DNA of 64,000 bases from Fremontodendron californicum (GCA_030761205.1 JAULJL010000024.1:22314126-22378125), one strand, 5' to 3'. Shown: positions 7,138-19,783, counted from the stretch's first letter. Program-made: numbers and translations. The notes: generated by a model from the letters alone, not told the origin.

Positions 7138-7616
7138 GAATTAGAATTTATTCACACATCTTTTTTTTAATGGTTTATAAAAAATGAATGAATGACTAGA
7201 TGTGAATGAATCAAATAAAATGAATAAGTACATGACTACATATATGAATATGAAAGAATAAATGAATGAATAAGAGAAATGAATAAATAAATGGTTAAGT
7301 GTATGAATATGAATAAACAAGTAAAAGGAATAAATAAGTGGTTAAGTGTATGAATATGAATGAATTTCAAAAATGAATGATTATAAATATAAGTAAATGT
7401 ACGAATGAACAAACAAAATATATAAAATATGAATGCATTTGAAAGTATTGGCCCCGGGATAATTTCAACCGAACGGTCTTTCATTGATTTCCTGGAACTA
7501 AATACATCACAAGTAGAATAAAAAGATCGCTGCCTAAGATAAGTCCGTAATTCGCTTTTCAAAGTGCTATTACAAAATTAGTCCTATAGTGACTTCCTCG
7601 GATCTTGGACTTTCTC
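7138..7616 (-). repeat. T1 spacer between ORF1 and gag, (AATGAAT)-rich
   Basis: About 250 bases (7180-7430) are irregular repeats of TGAATGAA and related AT-rich words; T5 has the same at 63250-63480. A conserved unique block (7440-7510, GTATTGGCCCC...) is also present in T5 at about 63497-63560. There is no gene. Confidence 0.7.
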
Positions 7617-9355
7617 TCACAGTCTCCTTTTGATTGCCTTGATCTTCAATCTAACCCCTACTTGTTCACGACCCCTTGACGCGTCAGCAGAAACATCATT
7701 GTGTAAGCTTTCTTTAGCTTGCTTCTCTAGTTGATTGTCTCGGGCTTCCTCATGCTTCACTCTCTCTTTCCAGTAATTATTCTCTTTCTTGAGGTTTTTG
7801 ACCTCATGTTCACATTCCCTGAAAGTCTTGAGGGTCCCCTCAAATATGAGCTCAAAGCGGTACCTCTTGTTCTCCAAGTGTAATTCCCGAAGATCACCCT
7901 TAACAGTGTGCCTTTCTCTCTTGATCTTTTCCTTTTCTCTTTCTCGAGCTGATTCCCTATTTTTCATGTCCTCAAGCTCTTCTTGTAGTCGGGCAATATC
8001 TTTGCTCATCTGGGCCTTTTTTTTTCATATTCCGCCCTTGCGATTTCTAGCTCTGATGGCATTTCCCTCGGTGGCGGATTCATGAACTGGGCCCTTTCCC
8101 CATCTGATGTCAATAGCCTATCATTAACCCTTAATTCCCTCCATACCAGGTAATCAGGTGTGACGATGTCGGCATATCTAGCCATTTTTATCCGATGAGC
8201 TTTCTTCCATACTTCAATCACTGCCCGCACCTTTCCAGAATACCCATCCTCTCAATAAGTGAACTCTGATGATCCTAGCTTATGAGTCGCGGGTGTGAAT
8301 TGCTGTCTTTGCACCAACAGAGGCGCATAACTCATAGACCCCCAAATTCCAAGTAGTGGAACTCCCGGGTTGTCCCCACATTTATACCTAATTGGCATAG
8401 GAACCATCCATGGAGCTCTCCAAGTCACCATCTCCCCTTTTAGATTCCGGAACATGTTGACCCATTTCTTTTCATCTCCGTCTACAGACAAATCATTTCG
8501 AAGGAATTCCCTAATCGAAACTAAAGACTTCATGTACGGTTTGAAGGAAACCTCTTCTATCTTCCAAAAGTGACTTTGAATCCAAATATAAAGGAGTTGT
8601 ACACACTCCTTGATTCTTCATTATCTTTCCCTTTTACAAAAATCCAAAGATTGGATAGTTTCAGCTATGATGGCCAGAGATAGGTTGATCTTCTGTTCCA
8701 GCTTTTCAAAGAAATCAAACACAGCTATATCCACATGACCCAATATCTTCGGGAATATGATTAATCTGTAGATGGCTAGAGCAAAGATGTCCCTAGCTTT
8801 TTCTTTGTCGGAATAACCCAATATCAATTCTCGGAGAGTTTCCCACAGAATGCATCCATTTTTCTGCTTTGTATCCACATGACTCTCAACCCATGTTGTA
8901 TCCATTCCTATGATCCTAGCCACTTTCCTCTTAAAACCTGAAGGTTTCACTTCCTTCAAATATACTCGATCAGGATTAGGACATTCAATACGTAACAGTG
9001 CTGAATATTTTTCAATCAGTGGGGTCATATCCTCCTTGTTAAAAGTGAAACATCTATAAGTAGGATTATAAAACTGTACCATAGCCTGAATCAACCTACT
9101 ATTGACCCTAACCGGAATTAAGAGTGCTATATCTCCATATTTTTGAGTGAAGGCTTCTTTCTCTGATACATTCCACTGATTCCAAATGTCGGCTAACCCT
9201 CGAAGATTATTCTATCTGGAATCCACTTTGACCCTTTCCGGCAATACTGACACATAATATTTCTTCAGGCAATCACTATCCTCCCTCTGATCTTTTTTCG
9301 ACCGTGCCCTGACTACTGCTTGATCTTTTATCACTGAAATAACTTGACACTCCAT
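7617..9355 (-). pseudogene. T1 ORF1 (DUF7745-like, Tat-specific extra ORF), decayed
   Basis: The inferred start is the Met at 9355 (MECQVISVIKD). Similarity to ORF1 proteins of plant Tat elements, often annotated as DUF7745 proteins, is seen in YNPTYRCFTFNKEDMTPLIEKYSALLR (in 9094-8621), LFALAIYRLIIFPKILGHVD-type sequence, and PLLGIWGSMSYAPLLV (8533-8252). The C-terminal 130 residues (8009-7617) are a charged coiled coil (EELEDMKNRESAREREKEKIKR). Lesions include a TAG at 9214-9212, a stop after the 8621 segment, further frame changes near 8540 and 8240, and a frameshift in a T-run at about 8020. The function of this ORF is not established. Confidence 0.75.
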
Positions 9356-10188
9356 GAAAGTCCTTTGGGTTGATGACTATCCCGAGGCCAATAAACTTCA
9401 AGTGTATGATGATGTCTATGATGCATGTCAAAGAAAAGAAAACAGAAAGAAATAGATTAGTAAAGAAATGAATTCACAAGCATAACATAAATAACAACAT
9501 GCTTTTAAAAAAAATGTCCCAAAAATTTTAACAGAGCTTCGGCATTATGACGCCTTTGGGACAAAATAATAAATTTATTACGAGCGATATGATATTCGTT
9601 CATCATCACCCAATTTGTGAAATCTAACATATAGAAAGATGGTAAAAGGTTGAAAATGTTCCTCCATGTGTTCTTAAACTTCGGGTATCTAACAGAAATC
9701 CGACATGGCTTCGCCTAGGTTCACATATATGAAGGTGAATCGGTTCTAAGGCCCCGAATTGTTCCACACTGTCACCTGTGAAGGCTAGTAAGGCACCCCG
9801 ATAAAAGCGGGCTCAATTTGTTAGAGTATATTTTCCTATGCCCGTACGGAGGATTATCACGAAGGCATTAGGTACTTTATACTCCGAAAGTGTTTCACTA
9901 GCCCATACGAAGGATCATCACGAAGGTGTAGTTACTTTACTCCCACTTAAAAGGACGGAACCCGGGTAGAGAGTTCATGTTATGCAAATGAAAATATAGT
10001 GTTTAAAGATGGACATTCAAAATAATAATATGCATGCATATGAAGATGGATATATTTAAAACATTTTATTATTTTCAAAATTCTCTTTATTATTTTAAAA
10101 ATATGGGAATTAAAATTAAATACCAATTAAACCAACAAAATCGAGACTTTGATAACACACGACTAATTCTAGGCTTGACTCTCTAATA
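9356..10188 (-). other. T1 5' untranslated region
   Basis: Non-coding. The part 9530-9960 is homologous in reverse complement to 39730-40200, for example around CCTAGGCGAAGCCATG, which identifies both as Tat leader sequence. No ORF is recognised. Confidence 0.7.
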
Positions 10189-10206
10189 GTCCCAGTGGAA
10201 TCGCCA
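10189..10206 (-). other. T1 primer-binding site
   Basis: TGGCGATTCCACTGGGAC on the minus strand, starting three bases after the LTR end ...CGACA. It is close to the tRNA-Arg-type PBS reported for Ogre/Tat elements; the tRNA identity is inferred. Confidence 0.75.
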
Positions 10207-10209
10207 AGT

Positions 10210-13200
10210 TGTCGATACGTGATCCCGGTTGCGGGGACCCGTTCGAGTGAGGACGGAAACAGAAATAGAGGAAAAGATGACTTTATTCCTCTAGATTGAA
10301 ATAAAAAGTCGAGGGTATGAAAACGGCCTCGTAAAAAGACATGGAGTCGCCACCAATCTTTTTTGGCTAGGTGTGATCGGCCACCTATTAAAACCGGTTT
10401 TGTAAAATATTTTAAAATTAATTAAAACATTTTTAAAACCAATTCAAGTCTACGTTTTAAAACAAAGAAAATCAAAGAATTGGGTTTGGGACTCGTTACG
10501 TGCAGGGAAGGATTAGGACCCCCACAACGCCCGTATAAAACGGTACCTTATTAATCATGTGTTGTCTCCAGTCTCGGTAAAAAAGTTGGTTTTTAATTTA
10601 GTATTTCAAGTTAATTCCCAATTTTAGGAAAAATAATTCCATTTTTAATTGAAAATGATCCAGAATTTATTAATTCAAAAATTTTCCTATATTCCCCTAC
10701 AAAATATAGAAATTTTTATTTATTTGGAAAACTTTTTGAATAATTCTCTTTTCTTGAAAGAAAGATATTCCTTTATTAATGATAATTGATGATATTCCCT
10801 CCAGCAAGTCCGGTAGAGAACTCATTAATTATTTTAACTCGGGAATATCTTTATTTTTTTATTGAAAATCATTATCCTTTTTTTAAAAAAAAAATTAAAA
10901 AAATGAATATGAACATGTATGATATAAATAACATGACATAGCAAAGTCTAGATAATATAATGCAACCTAAATGATATGACATAATTTAAATGGCATAGTA
11001 TATTCTAAATAATGTAAAATCCTAAGTATCATGGTATATTCTAAATGAAATAAAATGATTTAAATGGCATGGCAATTTTAAATGATATGGCATATTTTAA
11101 ATGACATGACATATTCTAAATAATGTAACCTAAATGACCTGGAATATGATCTAAGTGACAATAAATGACATGAAACATCAAATAAAGCTATCATAAAATA
11201 TGCATGAAAATAAAATAAAAATGCATGAACATAGTATATGCTAAATAATGTGACAAAAAATAAATGACTAAATAAAAAATATAGGATAGTATGAAATATT
11301 CAAAATCATATGGAAAACAATATAACATCATAAAATTTAAATCAAAGTAATGATAATACCATGGAAAATATCATATCAAAATTCACATAATAAATAAAAT
11401 GCGTGAACATGGAAAATGCAATGCATGAAAATGTATTTTTTCCTCTAATAAAAAAATTCGTATATCTAAAAACATATCCAGCTACCTTAGAAAAATATGT
11501 CAAATTAGATTTTCTAAAAAAAAAATAAAACTTTGTGATTGTTTGAAAACATTTTTGAGGAAAAACTTGAAGAAAGATTAAAACCCCTACCAAACCCTTT
11601 TAAAATGGCTCTAATTTCCTAAGTTTAAAATCCCAAACTTGACCACCCTTAACCCGAGATTTATAAAATCATTTTTAAAGTTTAAAAAGGCTTAGAAAGT
11701 ACCCTAAGACAGTAGCTAAAGCTTCTAACCAACCCCCTTTAAATGCCTTAGCCAAATTCAACCATTATTTATCTTCTGAGTTCAAGTCTGCCTCTACTTT
11801 CTGGTTTTGACACACGATTTTTTTAGCCTATTTTTAAAAATTCAAAAAAATATAAAAAAATACTGGAGACTCAGAACATGTAAAACTACATAAGAAAAAA
11901 TTGGCTTAATTTTTTTATTAAAGATGACTGCCCAAAAAAATTGCAGAAATTAGAGTACTATGTGAAAAAAAAAAAACTGTTTTGTCAAAACACATTTTTT
12001 GCCTTTGATAAAGTCATTTAAAAATCAAAGTAAAATTGTTGGAGATCATCTTAAAGAGCTACAAACAGTAGATAAAACAATTAAAAACCTTGGACAAAAA
12101 ATGGCTAAGTAAAAAAAATCACAAAGGTAGAATAATCAATTTGACAACCCTTTAATTTTCCACAAGTATGCTCAAATAATCATGACTTTGAGCCATTAAT
12201 TGGCCTAAGTCACAAATCAAGTGGCAATGGCATGGAAGGCATGAACATACAGCAAATGAAATGTATGAAATGCATGGTCTAAAGCATAAATGGTAAAGGA
12301 AATGCATGACAATTCAAAATAACCTGAATGCCTAGCATGTATTTGCTTGGCAATAAATGCTATCCTAACTTAATATGCATGCAATGCTTGATAATGAAAA
12401 TATGACTTGGACCTAATATGTTATGAATATGCATGAAAATGCTAATGTACCCTAAGACCTAAGTAGCATAGCAATGCATGGCAATACCAATATGATTTAA
12501 GACCCAATATGCATGGCAATATCAATATGGCCTAGACCTAAAATGTAGTGAAAATGCATAGCATTACTATGAACATACCATGACCAATGAACCTAATGCT
12601 AATGCTAGAACAAACAACAACTAATACACAATTTCAAGATATGATAATGCAAAGCATGTTACCTAAACAAAATGCAAATGCATGACAAGGCAAGGAATGT
12701 ATGAAGAGGCCGAATGGTCACATGATACTCTAATGCAATCCTATCTAGTAAATGGCACAAGTACATGACAAATCATATCAAGATGCATAATTTCATGACA
12801 TTTTCACAAGCATATGACATACTAAAATCAAAATGCACAAGCTCATGGCATGGAGATGCAAACAAGTCAAGAGGCAAGATGAAAATGCACATGCAAGGCA
12901 TACTAAATATCAAGATATGCTAACTCATGGCATGGAGATGCCAACAAGCCAAGAAGCAAGATGAAAATGCACATGTAAGGCATAGCAACATGGAATAGCC
13001 GAATGGGCATATGACAAAATATGAAAATGCAAACATGTGTATAATATAAGACATGTTATATGAAAAATAAACACAATATGAACATATGAACACAATGGCC
13101 GAATATGCAAGGGAAAATTATTAAGCATGGAAATGAAATATAGAAACAAATATAGCATAGAAAATAATGTAAATAACATATAAAAAATTAAACATAGACA

Positions 13201-15699
13201 TGCAAAGCAAATAACAAGCAAAACTAGTAAATAAAACAAGGAAAGTTAAGCTCCATGGTTGGTATAAAATGGGCATAGCTTCTCACCTAACCATAATCAC
13301 TTGGTCTTGCCAAGATCATGAAGCCTTTTCCATTTCAAAAATCAGAAAATAAACCATGCTAAACAGCAAAATTAAGGTGAGCTTCATGGTAAGTAAAATG
13401 GGCATAGCCTCTCCCCTGACCATGGTCACTTGGTCTTGCCAAGATCATGTAGCCATTTCAACCTTTTTTGCTTCATCTTTTTGTAAAAATTAGAATATAA
13501 AATACTTAAACAAACCTTCTAAAAATCATTTTTGTCACAACAACATGCAAGGAAGAAAAAAGAAAAGACCAAAGCCAACAAACATCCACATTCGGCCAAG
13601 CATAAAACTATGTAAAAAAAATTGTTTTCAATCATTTTGATGGAGAATAAGAGATGAAAACTTAAGTAAACATTTAAAAAACTTTATTTTAATGAAAAAT
13701 GTAGTAGGAAAACAAGATAGAAAATCAAGAAATCACCATGGAAAACAAGAAGAAAGCTATGCTAGAGCTTGGTAGAGATGACTACCTTCAAGCTCTCTAT
13801 TGAAAACCTTTTTTTTTTTCTTTCTTTCAAAACCCTTTTGTTTGCTAAAATAGCTACTGAATTTTCACTTTTTCTCCTCCAATCTTGGCCCTAAGATTAA
13901 AATATTTTGATGACACCATAAAAATGTCATCTTGCCAATTGATAGCAGCCCTTAAGATGTGTACTCAGCCCTTGTAGTAACCTCAGCCCTTAGATGCAAA
14001 AGACGACAAATCCCATGCACTCCCTTGCTTGCCCCCTTGAGTGCCTACCTTTGGATGAGTTGTGCTCTTCCATTATTGGTCATTGGATGAGGACAATATA
14101 AAAATGACATCTTGTAGATTAAATCCATCCCTCAACATGTGTACTCAGCCCTTGTAGATGGCCTAAGCCATTGGATGAAAAGAGACACCCATGCACTCCC
14201 TTGCTTGGCCGAATAGATGCTCAACTTTGGATAAATTGTGCTCATCTTTTTTCTTCCATTCTTGGCCATTAGATGAGGGTTCTTTCATGACAAATAAAAT
14301 TTTCATCTTGGAATTTAAACTTGGCCATTGGATGGTGCATTCAACTTTCCTACAAGGCACCTAAGCCATTAGATGAAGGGGGGACCATTTGCAAGGTGTT
14401 AGTGGTAGCATATGGCTTGATGGTGACTAAGGAATTAAATTGTTCAAGCTTCCTTCTTCTCCTTTATGCTGGCTGATCAAAGGAGGTAAAATCCCTGCAA
14501 TTCCTTCTTCTTTCATATTTTCCTTAATTATAAATTTGCCCTTTTTGGTTCCTTCGGTGAAATAACTTTTTTGCCCCCCGAACCTAAATAAATAGCAAAT
14601 GGACTCCAAATTTGAATTTTATTTTTTCAATACTTCCAAAATAATACAGTACTAAATTCTGGAAGTTTTCAAAATTTTTTGAGACCATTTGCTATTTATT
14701 TTGAATTTATTTCCGAAATTGCCCCTTTTATGCACCCGAACTTTACCATCTTTTAAACGAGCTCTGAATCCATATTTTTCTTCACCAATATCTTCCAAAT
14801 AATTTAAAAATGTGATCTAGAAGTTTTCACAATTTTTGGAGCTCATTTGCTATTTTTTCGGGATTTATCTGCTTGAATTACTGTATAGGGCACCCGGGAT
14901 TTGGCCATTTTGCAAATGAACTCTAAATGAAGATTTTCTTTCGCCAATCTCTTCGAAATGATTTGAGAATGAGATTTTCAGAATTTTCAGAATTTTTGGA
15001 GTTCATTTACTATTTTTCCCAAATTTTCCAATTTTGCCCTTTTGCCTCAGAAACCCAGTTTTGCTCAAAACAAGTTCAATTTTCTAATTTTCTTCAAACT
15101 GAGCCTTGGGCTATCCTTGTTTAATCATTCCTCATCAATTAAGGGATTTTAGTCCTACCGAATCGGGCCATTTTTGTAATTCTTCCAAATTTCATTGAAA
15201 TCAAAAAAAAAACCCTAATTCTCGGTTTTCTTTCGAATTGACATTTCTATCAGTTTTTCTTCCAAGTGGCTTCTCCATTACCCGTAGTCAGTACTTATCT
15301 TTCATTTGGAACCTTCAATTTTGACCAATTTGATCGTTTAAGCACTTTTTCCCAAATTTCCTGAACTAGGGTTTCCTTCCTACTGAATCTCCGTAACCCA
15401 ACTTCCGAACTTCATATCTTTCAATGTAGACCTCGGATTATCAAAATTCTTTCACCATTTTTCAATTGGACCACAAATCTTGATTTTGAAAGTTGGTTGA
15501 CTTTTTTAGTAGTTGACTTTTTTGGAGTTGACTTTTTTTTAGGTTGACTTTTTTTTGAGTTTGACTTTTTGTCTGCTTTTTTCGACTAAGCCTCGGAGTA
15601 CCACCTGCAGGATGAGAAAAGCCTTTTAGCAACCTGAAACATCAATTTAGGAAGAAAACATACTTGATTTAGGGGTCCGGACAAAATTAGGTGTCTACA
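10210..15699 (-). repeat. T1 5' LTR (5490 bp)
   Basis: On the minus strand it runs from TGTAGACACCTAATTTTGTCCGG to ...CGTATCGACA. The length is typical of Ogre/Tat LTRs. The termini agree with those at 34242, 45961 and 59462. Inside are a W-box cluster (15495-15570), AT-rich stretches of CATGCAT-type words (about 12230-13000), an irregular array of TAAATGACATG-type words (about 10920-11250) and a PBS-like block near the U5 end (10341-10358). Short ORFs in it, such as 14163-14360, are not conserved in the other LTR copies and are left out. Confidence 0.9.
15495..15570. promoter_or_regulatory. W-box cluster in the T1 LTR U3
   Basis: Five TTGACT motifs in 76 bp, 130-205 nt from the U3 end. TTGAC(C/T) is the WRKY-factor core. 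Equivalent clusters sit at the same distance in the other three U3 copies (34375-34445, 45776-45835, 59243-59330). Confidence 0.6.
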
Positions 15700-15990
15700 C
15701 TTTGATTTCACATTTTTCAATGGCTTTCTTTTTGCCATTTACCCTCCAATGTAGAGGGTGATTCTTGATCAAGGTTTAAAGAAAGAAATAATTACTAAGG
15801 CTCAAAGGGGTGACTAAGGATAATTTCTTCTTATTGAAAGGAATATGAAAGATTGTCATTCATCATATTAAGCATGAATATTCTCATTAAAAAGCAATCC
15901 ACAGGGGAGATAGATATATAGAATTTCCATTTTTACACTTGGAATCATTCGAATTTCCATGTGCACAGCATCACACTTTTTTTTTCAAGC
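15700..15990 (-). other. T2 3'UTR stub
   Basis: Non-coding. It matches T4 at about 47990-48290, including the block GTAGAGGGTGAT.CTTGATCAAGG. The PPT and satellite array present in T4 are absent here because T1 begins at 15699. Confidence 0.75.
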
Positions 15991-17375
15991 GTAATACTTC
16001 TTCAGTTCATCAACATTCAAGGGATTTCTAAAATCCTCCCCGTCCATTCGAGTTAAAATCAATGCTTCTCCAGAAAAAGCTCTTTTGACCATATAGGGTC
16101 CTTCCCAATTTGGAGCCCATTTTCCTCGCGGATCTTTCACTATAGGAGGATTTTCCTCAGTACTAAATCTCTTTCCCGGAACTGTCTAGGATGAACCTTC
16201 TTGTTGTGGGCTCGAATCATCCTTTTCTGATACAACTGCCCATGAAAAATCACTTTCAATCTTTTCTCCTCGATGATATTCAGCTGTTCATAACGAGATC
16301 TAACCCATTCTGCCTCTTCTAAGCCAACCTCCATCAAAACCCGAAGTGAAGGGATCTCAACTTCAATAGGTAGCACCACTTTCATCCCGTATACCAAGGA
16401 AAATGGTGTTGCCCTTGTAGATGTGCGAACTTAGGTACGATACGCATGAAGAGCAAAAGGCAAGATCTCATGCCAATCTTTATACACATCAGTCATCTTT
16501 CAACAATATTTTTGATGTTTTTGTTGGCTGCTTCTACTGCCCTATTCATCTTCGGATGTTAAGGTACCGAATTATGATGTGTGATTTTGAACTGAGTACA
16601 GATTTCCCTCATCATCTTATTATTCAGATTGAGAGCATTATCTGAAATAATTCTTGCTGGCAATCCATATCGGCATATGATTTCCTTCTTAACAAATCTC
16701 CATACCATCGACTTTGTTACCTACTTATAGGAAACGGCTTCTACCAACTTTGTGAAATAATCTACGGCCACCAAAATAAAACGATGTCCATTTGAAGCTT
16801 TCGGGGTAATAGGTCCAATCACCCATTCCCCATATTGAAAAAGGCCATGGTACAGTCATGACATGCAATGGTGATGGTGGCACATGAATCTTATCTGCAT
16901 AGATCTGGTATTTATGACATTTCCAGGAATAATTGATTCAATCTCCTTCCATCGTCAACCAATAATATCCTACCATCATAATCTGCTAAGCAAACATGTG
17001 ACCATTGGCATGGGTACCACATATCCGTTCATGGACTTCCTCTATGATTCTCTGAGCTTCGACAGATCCGACACATCTCAATAAGACTTGGTCTTTCCCT
17101 TTCTTATAGAGAATCTCATTGCCTAGAACAAAACCCATTGCTAGCCTTCTCAAAGTCCTCTTGTCATTTTTTGCTGCCCGTTCTGGATATTGTTGACTCT
17201 TAATGTACTGCAAGATGTATAGGGAGACCATCTACTTCTTCTTCAAAACTCAAGCAGTGGGCAGGAGACTCATATATACTCAGCTTTATTGGCACAACTT
17301 CAGCCCCTTCATTCACTTTGAACATTGATGACAGAGTAGCCAGAGCATCCGCCATTCGATTTTCTTATCGAGGGA
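15991..17375 (-). pseudogene. T2 integrase, broken
   Basis: Zinc-binding N-terminus at 17231-16986 (EEVHERICGTHANGHMFA, then a stop). The core region (about 16960-16420) matches T4 but carries several stops and frameshifts. The C-terminal part is open at 16397-16140 (MVYGMKVVLPIEVEIPSLRVL...RERDLVLRKILL). A stop lies before ENRMADAL at about 17368. T4 keeps more of the catalytic core. Confidence 0.75.
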
Positions 17376-17820
17376 AGTAATTGAAACTCACTTCTTCAAA
17401 CTCTTCCAATAAACTCAGTATGAGTTCTCGGTATCAGATTAGCTTTGTATCTTGGGTTTCCCATTCTCCCCGTAGCTGGTATATCATTAAGGCTAAGTCT
17501 CCGAAAACTTCCAATATTTTAATTTTTTTATCTACTGCAGCACGAAGGCCCATAGTACACGTCTCATACTCAGTAGTATTGTTTGTACAATCAAAATCCA
17601 ATCTGGCAGTGAAAGGATAATAATATTCTTCTGGGGATATGAGCACTACACCAATTCTGTGCCCCATGGCATTAGATGCGCCATCAAAGTACATTTTCCA
17701 TACTTTCTTATTCAGGGGAGCCTCATCTTCTTGCGAAACATACATCAAATCTTCATTTGGGAAGTCAAAGTTCAACGGCTCATAATCTTCCATTGCCTGG
17801 CTTGCTAAGAATTCAGCCAC
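17376..17820 (-). pseudogene. T2 second RNase H (archaeal type)
   Basis: MYFDGASNAMGHRIGVVLIS, TTEYETCTMGLRAA and FGDLALMIYQLRGEW give the three acidic positions D, E and D of an RNase H fold. This extra domain after the ordinary RNase H is diagnostic of the Tat clade. The frame is open until 17434; in other copies it continues to the ADALATL motif. Confidence 0.8.
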
Positions 17821-18170
17821 TGCACTTGATAGCTTTTTGACTTACATATACAATATCGTACTCTGACAACAAAACCTGCCATCTTGCTACCCTCCCTAAC
17901 AAAGAAGGTGCTTCCAACATGTACTTGATTGGATCTAGCTTGGCGATCAACCACGTCGTGTGGTACAACATGTACTGTCTGAGCCTCCGAGCAGTCCAAG
18001 CTAAGGCACAACATAGCTTTTCTACCGACGAATATTTCAACTCATAATCTGTGAACTTCTTGCTAAGGTAGTAAACCACCTGTTCTTTCTTTCCAGTCTC
18101 ATCAAGCTGCCCTAAAACACAACCCATGGATCTCTCAAATACTGATATACAATATCATTGGTTTATTTGA
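17813..18170 (-). pseudogene. T2 first RNase H
   Basis: MGCVLGQLDETGKKEQVVYYLSKKF...WTARRLRQYML...LSEYDIVYVSQKAIK is the Ty3/Gypsy RNase H that follows RT. Upstream the link to RT is broken by frameshifts (about 18130-18350), although residues such as GFLGRLNYIARFISQL can still be read there. A frame change at 17805-17820 separates it from the second RNase H. Confidence 0.8.
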
Positions 18171-18352
18171 AACAGGTGGCATTAATACTGATGGGTTGAA
18201 TAGGTAATGTTTAACCTTTTTAAAGGCAATTTGACAACCTTCATCCTATTCTCCTGGATCGCGTTTTTGCAGTAACTTAAATATTGGATCACATTTATCA
18301 GTTAACTGAGAAATAAATCGAGCAATGTAATTCAATCTCCCCAGAAAACCTC

Positions 18353-19210
18353 TTACTTCTTTTTGAGTATGAGGTGGTGGAAAATTCTGAATGGCCTCAC
18401 TTTATCCGGGTCAATCTCAATTCCCCTTTTGCTAACAACAAAACCTAGCAATTTTCTCGAGATGACTCCAAAAGTACATTTTGCTGGATTTAGCTTGAGT
18501 CGAAACTTTCTTAGTCGTTCAAAGAGCTTCTTAAGATTCAAAATATGCTCTTCTTCTCCCTGTGACTTTGCAATCATATCATCAACATACACCTCAATTC
18601 CCTTATGCATCATATCATGAAACAAGGTCACTATGGCTCTCTGATATGTTGCCCTAGCATTCTTCAACCCAAACGGCATTACTTTGTAGCAGAATGTTCC
18701 CCACATTGTAACAAATGTGGTTTTCTCCATATCTTCTGGTGCCATCTTAATTTGGTTGTATCCCAAAAATCCGTCCATGAAAGAAAATAAAGAACCCTTC
18801 GCCGTATTATCCACCAGAGTATCGATATGGGATAAAAGGAAATTATCTTTGGGACTGGCCTTGTTCAAATCTCTATAATCGACACACATCTGCACCTTGC
18901 CATCCTTCTTTGGTACTGGAAAAATGTTTGCCACCCATTCTGGATATTTTGCCACCTCTAAGAATCCAGCATCAAATTGTTTCTTCACCTTCTCTTTTAT
19001 CTTTAACAGCATGTCCGGCCTCATTCTTCTCAACTTTTGCTGAATTGGTTTGCATTCTAGCCTTAAAGGGAGCTTATGAACCACAATATCTGGATCTAGA
19101 CCCGGCATATCTTGATATGACCATGCAAATACATCCACATATTCTTGTAGCAAAGCTACCAATTCACCCTTTATTGATGATGACAATAAAGTCCCAATTT
19201 TAACCTCTTT
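18353..19210 (-). pseudogene. T2 reverse transcriptase
   Basis: The open stretch 19186-18353 (277 residues) contains the fingers/palm motifs MCVDYRDLNKASPKDNF, FSFMDGFLGYNQI (first Asp), PFGLKNARATYQ, and the catalytic YVDDMIAKSQGEEEHI. It is followed by LNPAKCTFG and LLGFVVSKRGIEIDPDKV. This is a Ty3/Gypsy RT of the Tat group. It shifts frame at its C-terminus (about 18365). Other lesions in pol mean it cannot be made as one polyprotein. Confidence 0.9.
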
Positions 19211-19783
19211 TATCTCCTAACCATTTTCTAGATTTATCATTTCCAAAGGCTCCTTATGAGGAAGTACTTGTTTCCCCTCTTGTTCTATTTTCCTTAATAA
19301 GTCCGGAGGTAGACCATAATCCTCAGTATCTTCGTCAGCCTCAAAATCACTCGTGCAAATGGGTTTTTTAAAATCAATTTTAGAATTACTGACAGGAAGG
19401 TCCTCATATTCCACATCCGTACACCTGTAAATAGGTGGGGAAGAAACAATATAAGAAAATATATACAATGAAAACAAATAAATATCATAAATGAAAGAAT
19501 ATGGACATATCAATATGAATAAAATGCATCGTGCTTGTTATTTATTGAATGAAAATTTTGAAACAAAAACCCATTACAGAAAAAGACTCTTAATATCTAT
19601 GGATAAAGATAATTAAGATTGTTTTTTAAAGTATTACTTTGGAATAGACTTAAAAACTATGGGCAACTCAGTCGCACTCCAATTGGTCAGTCTATATCCT
19701 GGTTGACAAGGTCGCACCATCCAGTTCACATTGTCACTTTCCATTCCTTCCTTCCCAGTCATGCAAATCACCATATCCTGTAT
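19211..19783 (-). other. T2 linker between G-patch-like region and RT
   Basis: 19513-19217 is open (YEDLPVSNSKIDF...DFEADEDTEDYGLPPDLLRKIEQEGKQVLPHKEPLEMINL), an acidic linker also seen in T4 at about 51668-51790. 19514-19783 is non-coding or decayed; its last bases are shared with T5 at 59463 onward. Confidence 0.65.

Larger units (their letters stand above)
5957..15699 (-). mobile_element. Tat/Ogre-type element T1, internally deleted, nested in T2
   Basis: From right to left: 5' LTR (15699 to 10210), PBS, 5'UTR, ORF1, spacer, gag start, deletion, RNase H/integrase remnant, then LARD-A. The right boundary is the exact LTR terminus (TGTAGACACC on the minus strand) abutting T2 3'UTR sequence, so T1 is best read as inserted into T2. 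The 3' LTR must lie left of the window. Confidence 0.8.

Noticed and set aside
12925..13239. Hydrophobic 104-codon ORF in the T1 LTR
   Set aside because: Antisense of ATG/CAT-rich low-complexity sequence; Phe/Leu/Tyr-rich by composition and not conserved in other LTR copies.
10210..15699. Tandem Tat array sharing one LTR between T1 and T2
   Set aside because: T2's PPT and satellite array are missing next to the LTR, so insertion of T1 into T2's 3'UTR explains the junction better than a shared LTR.
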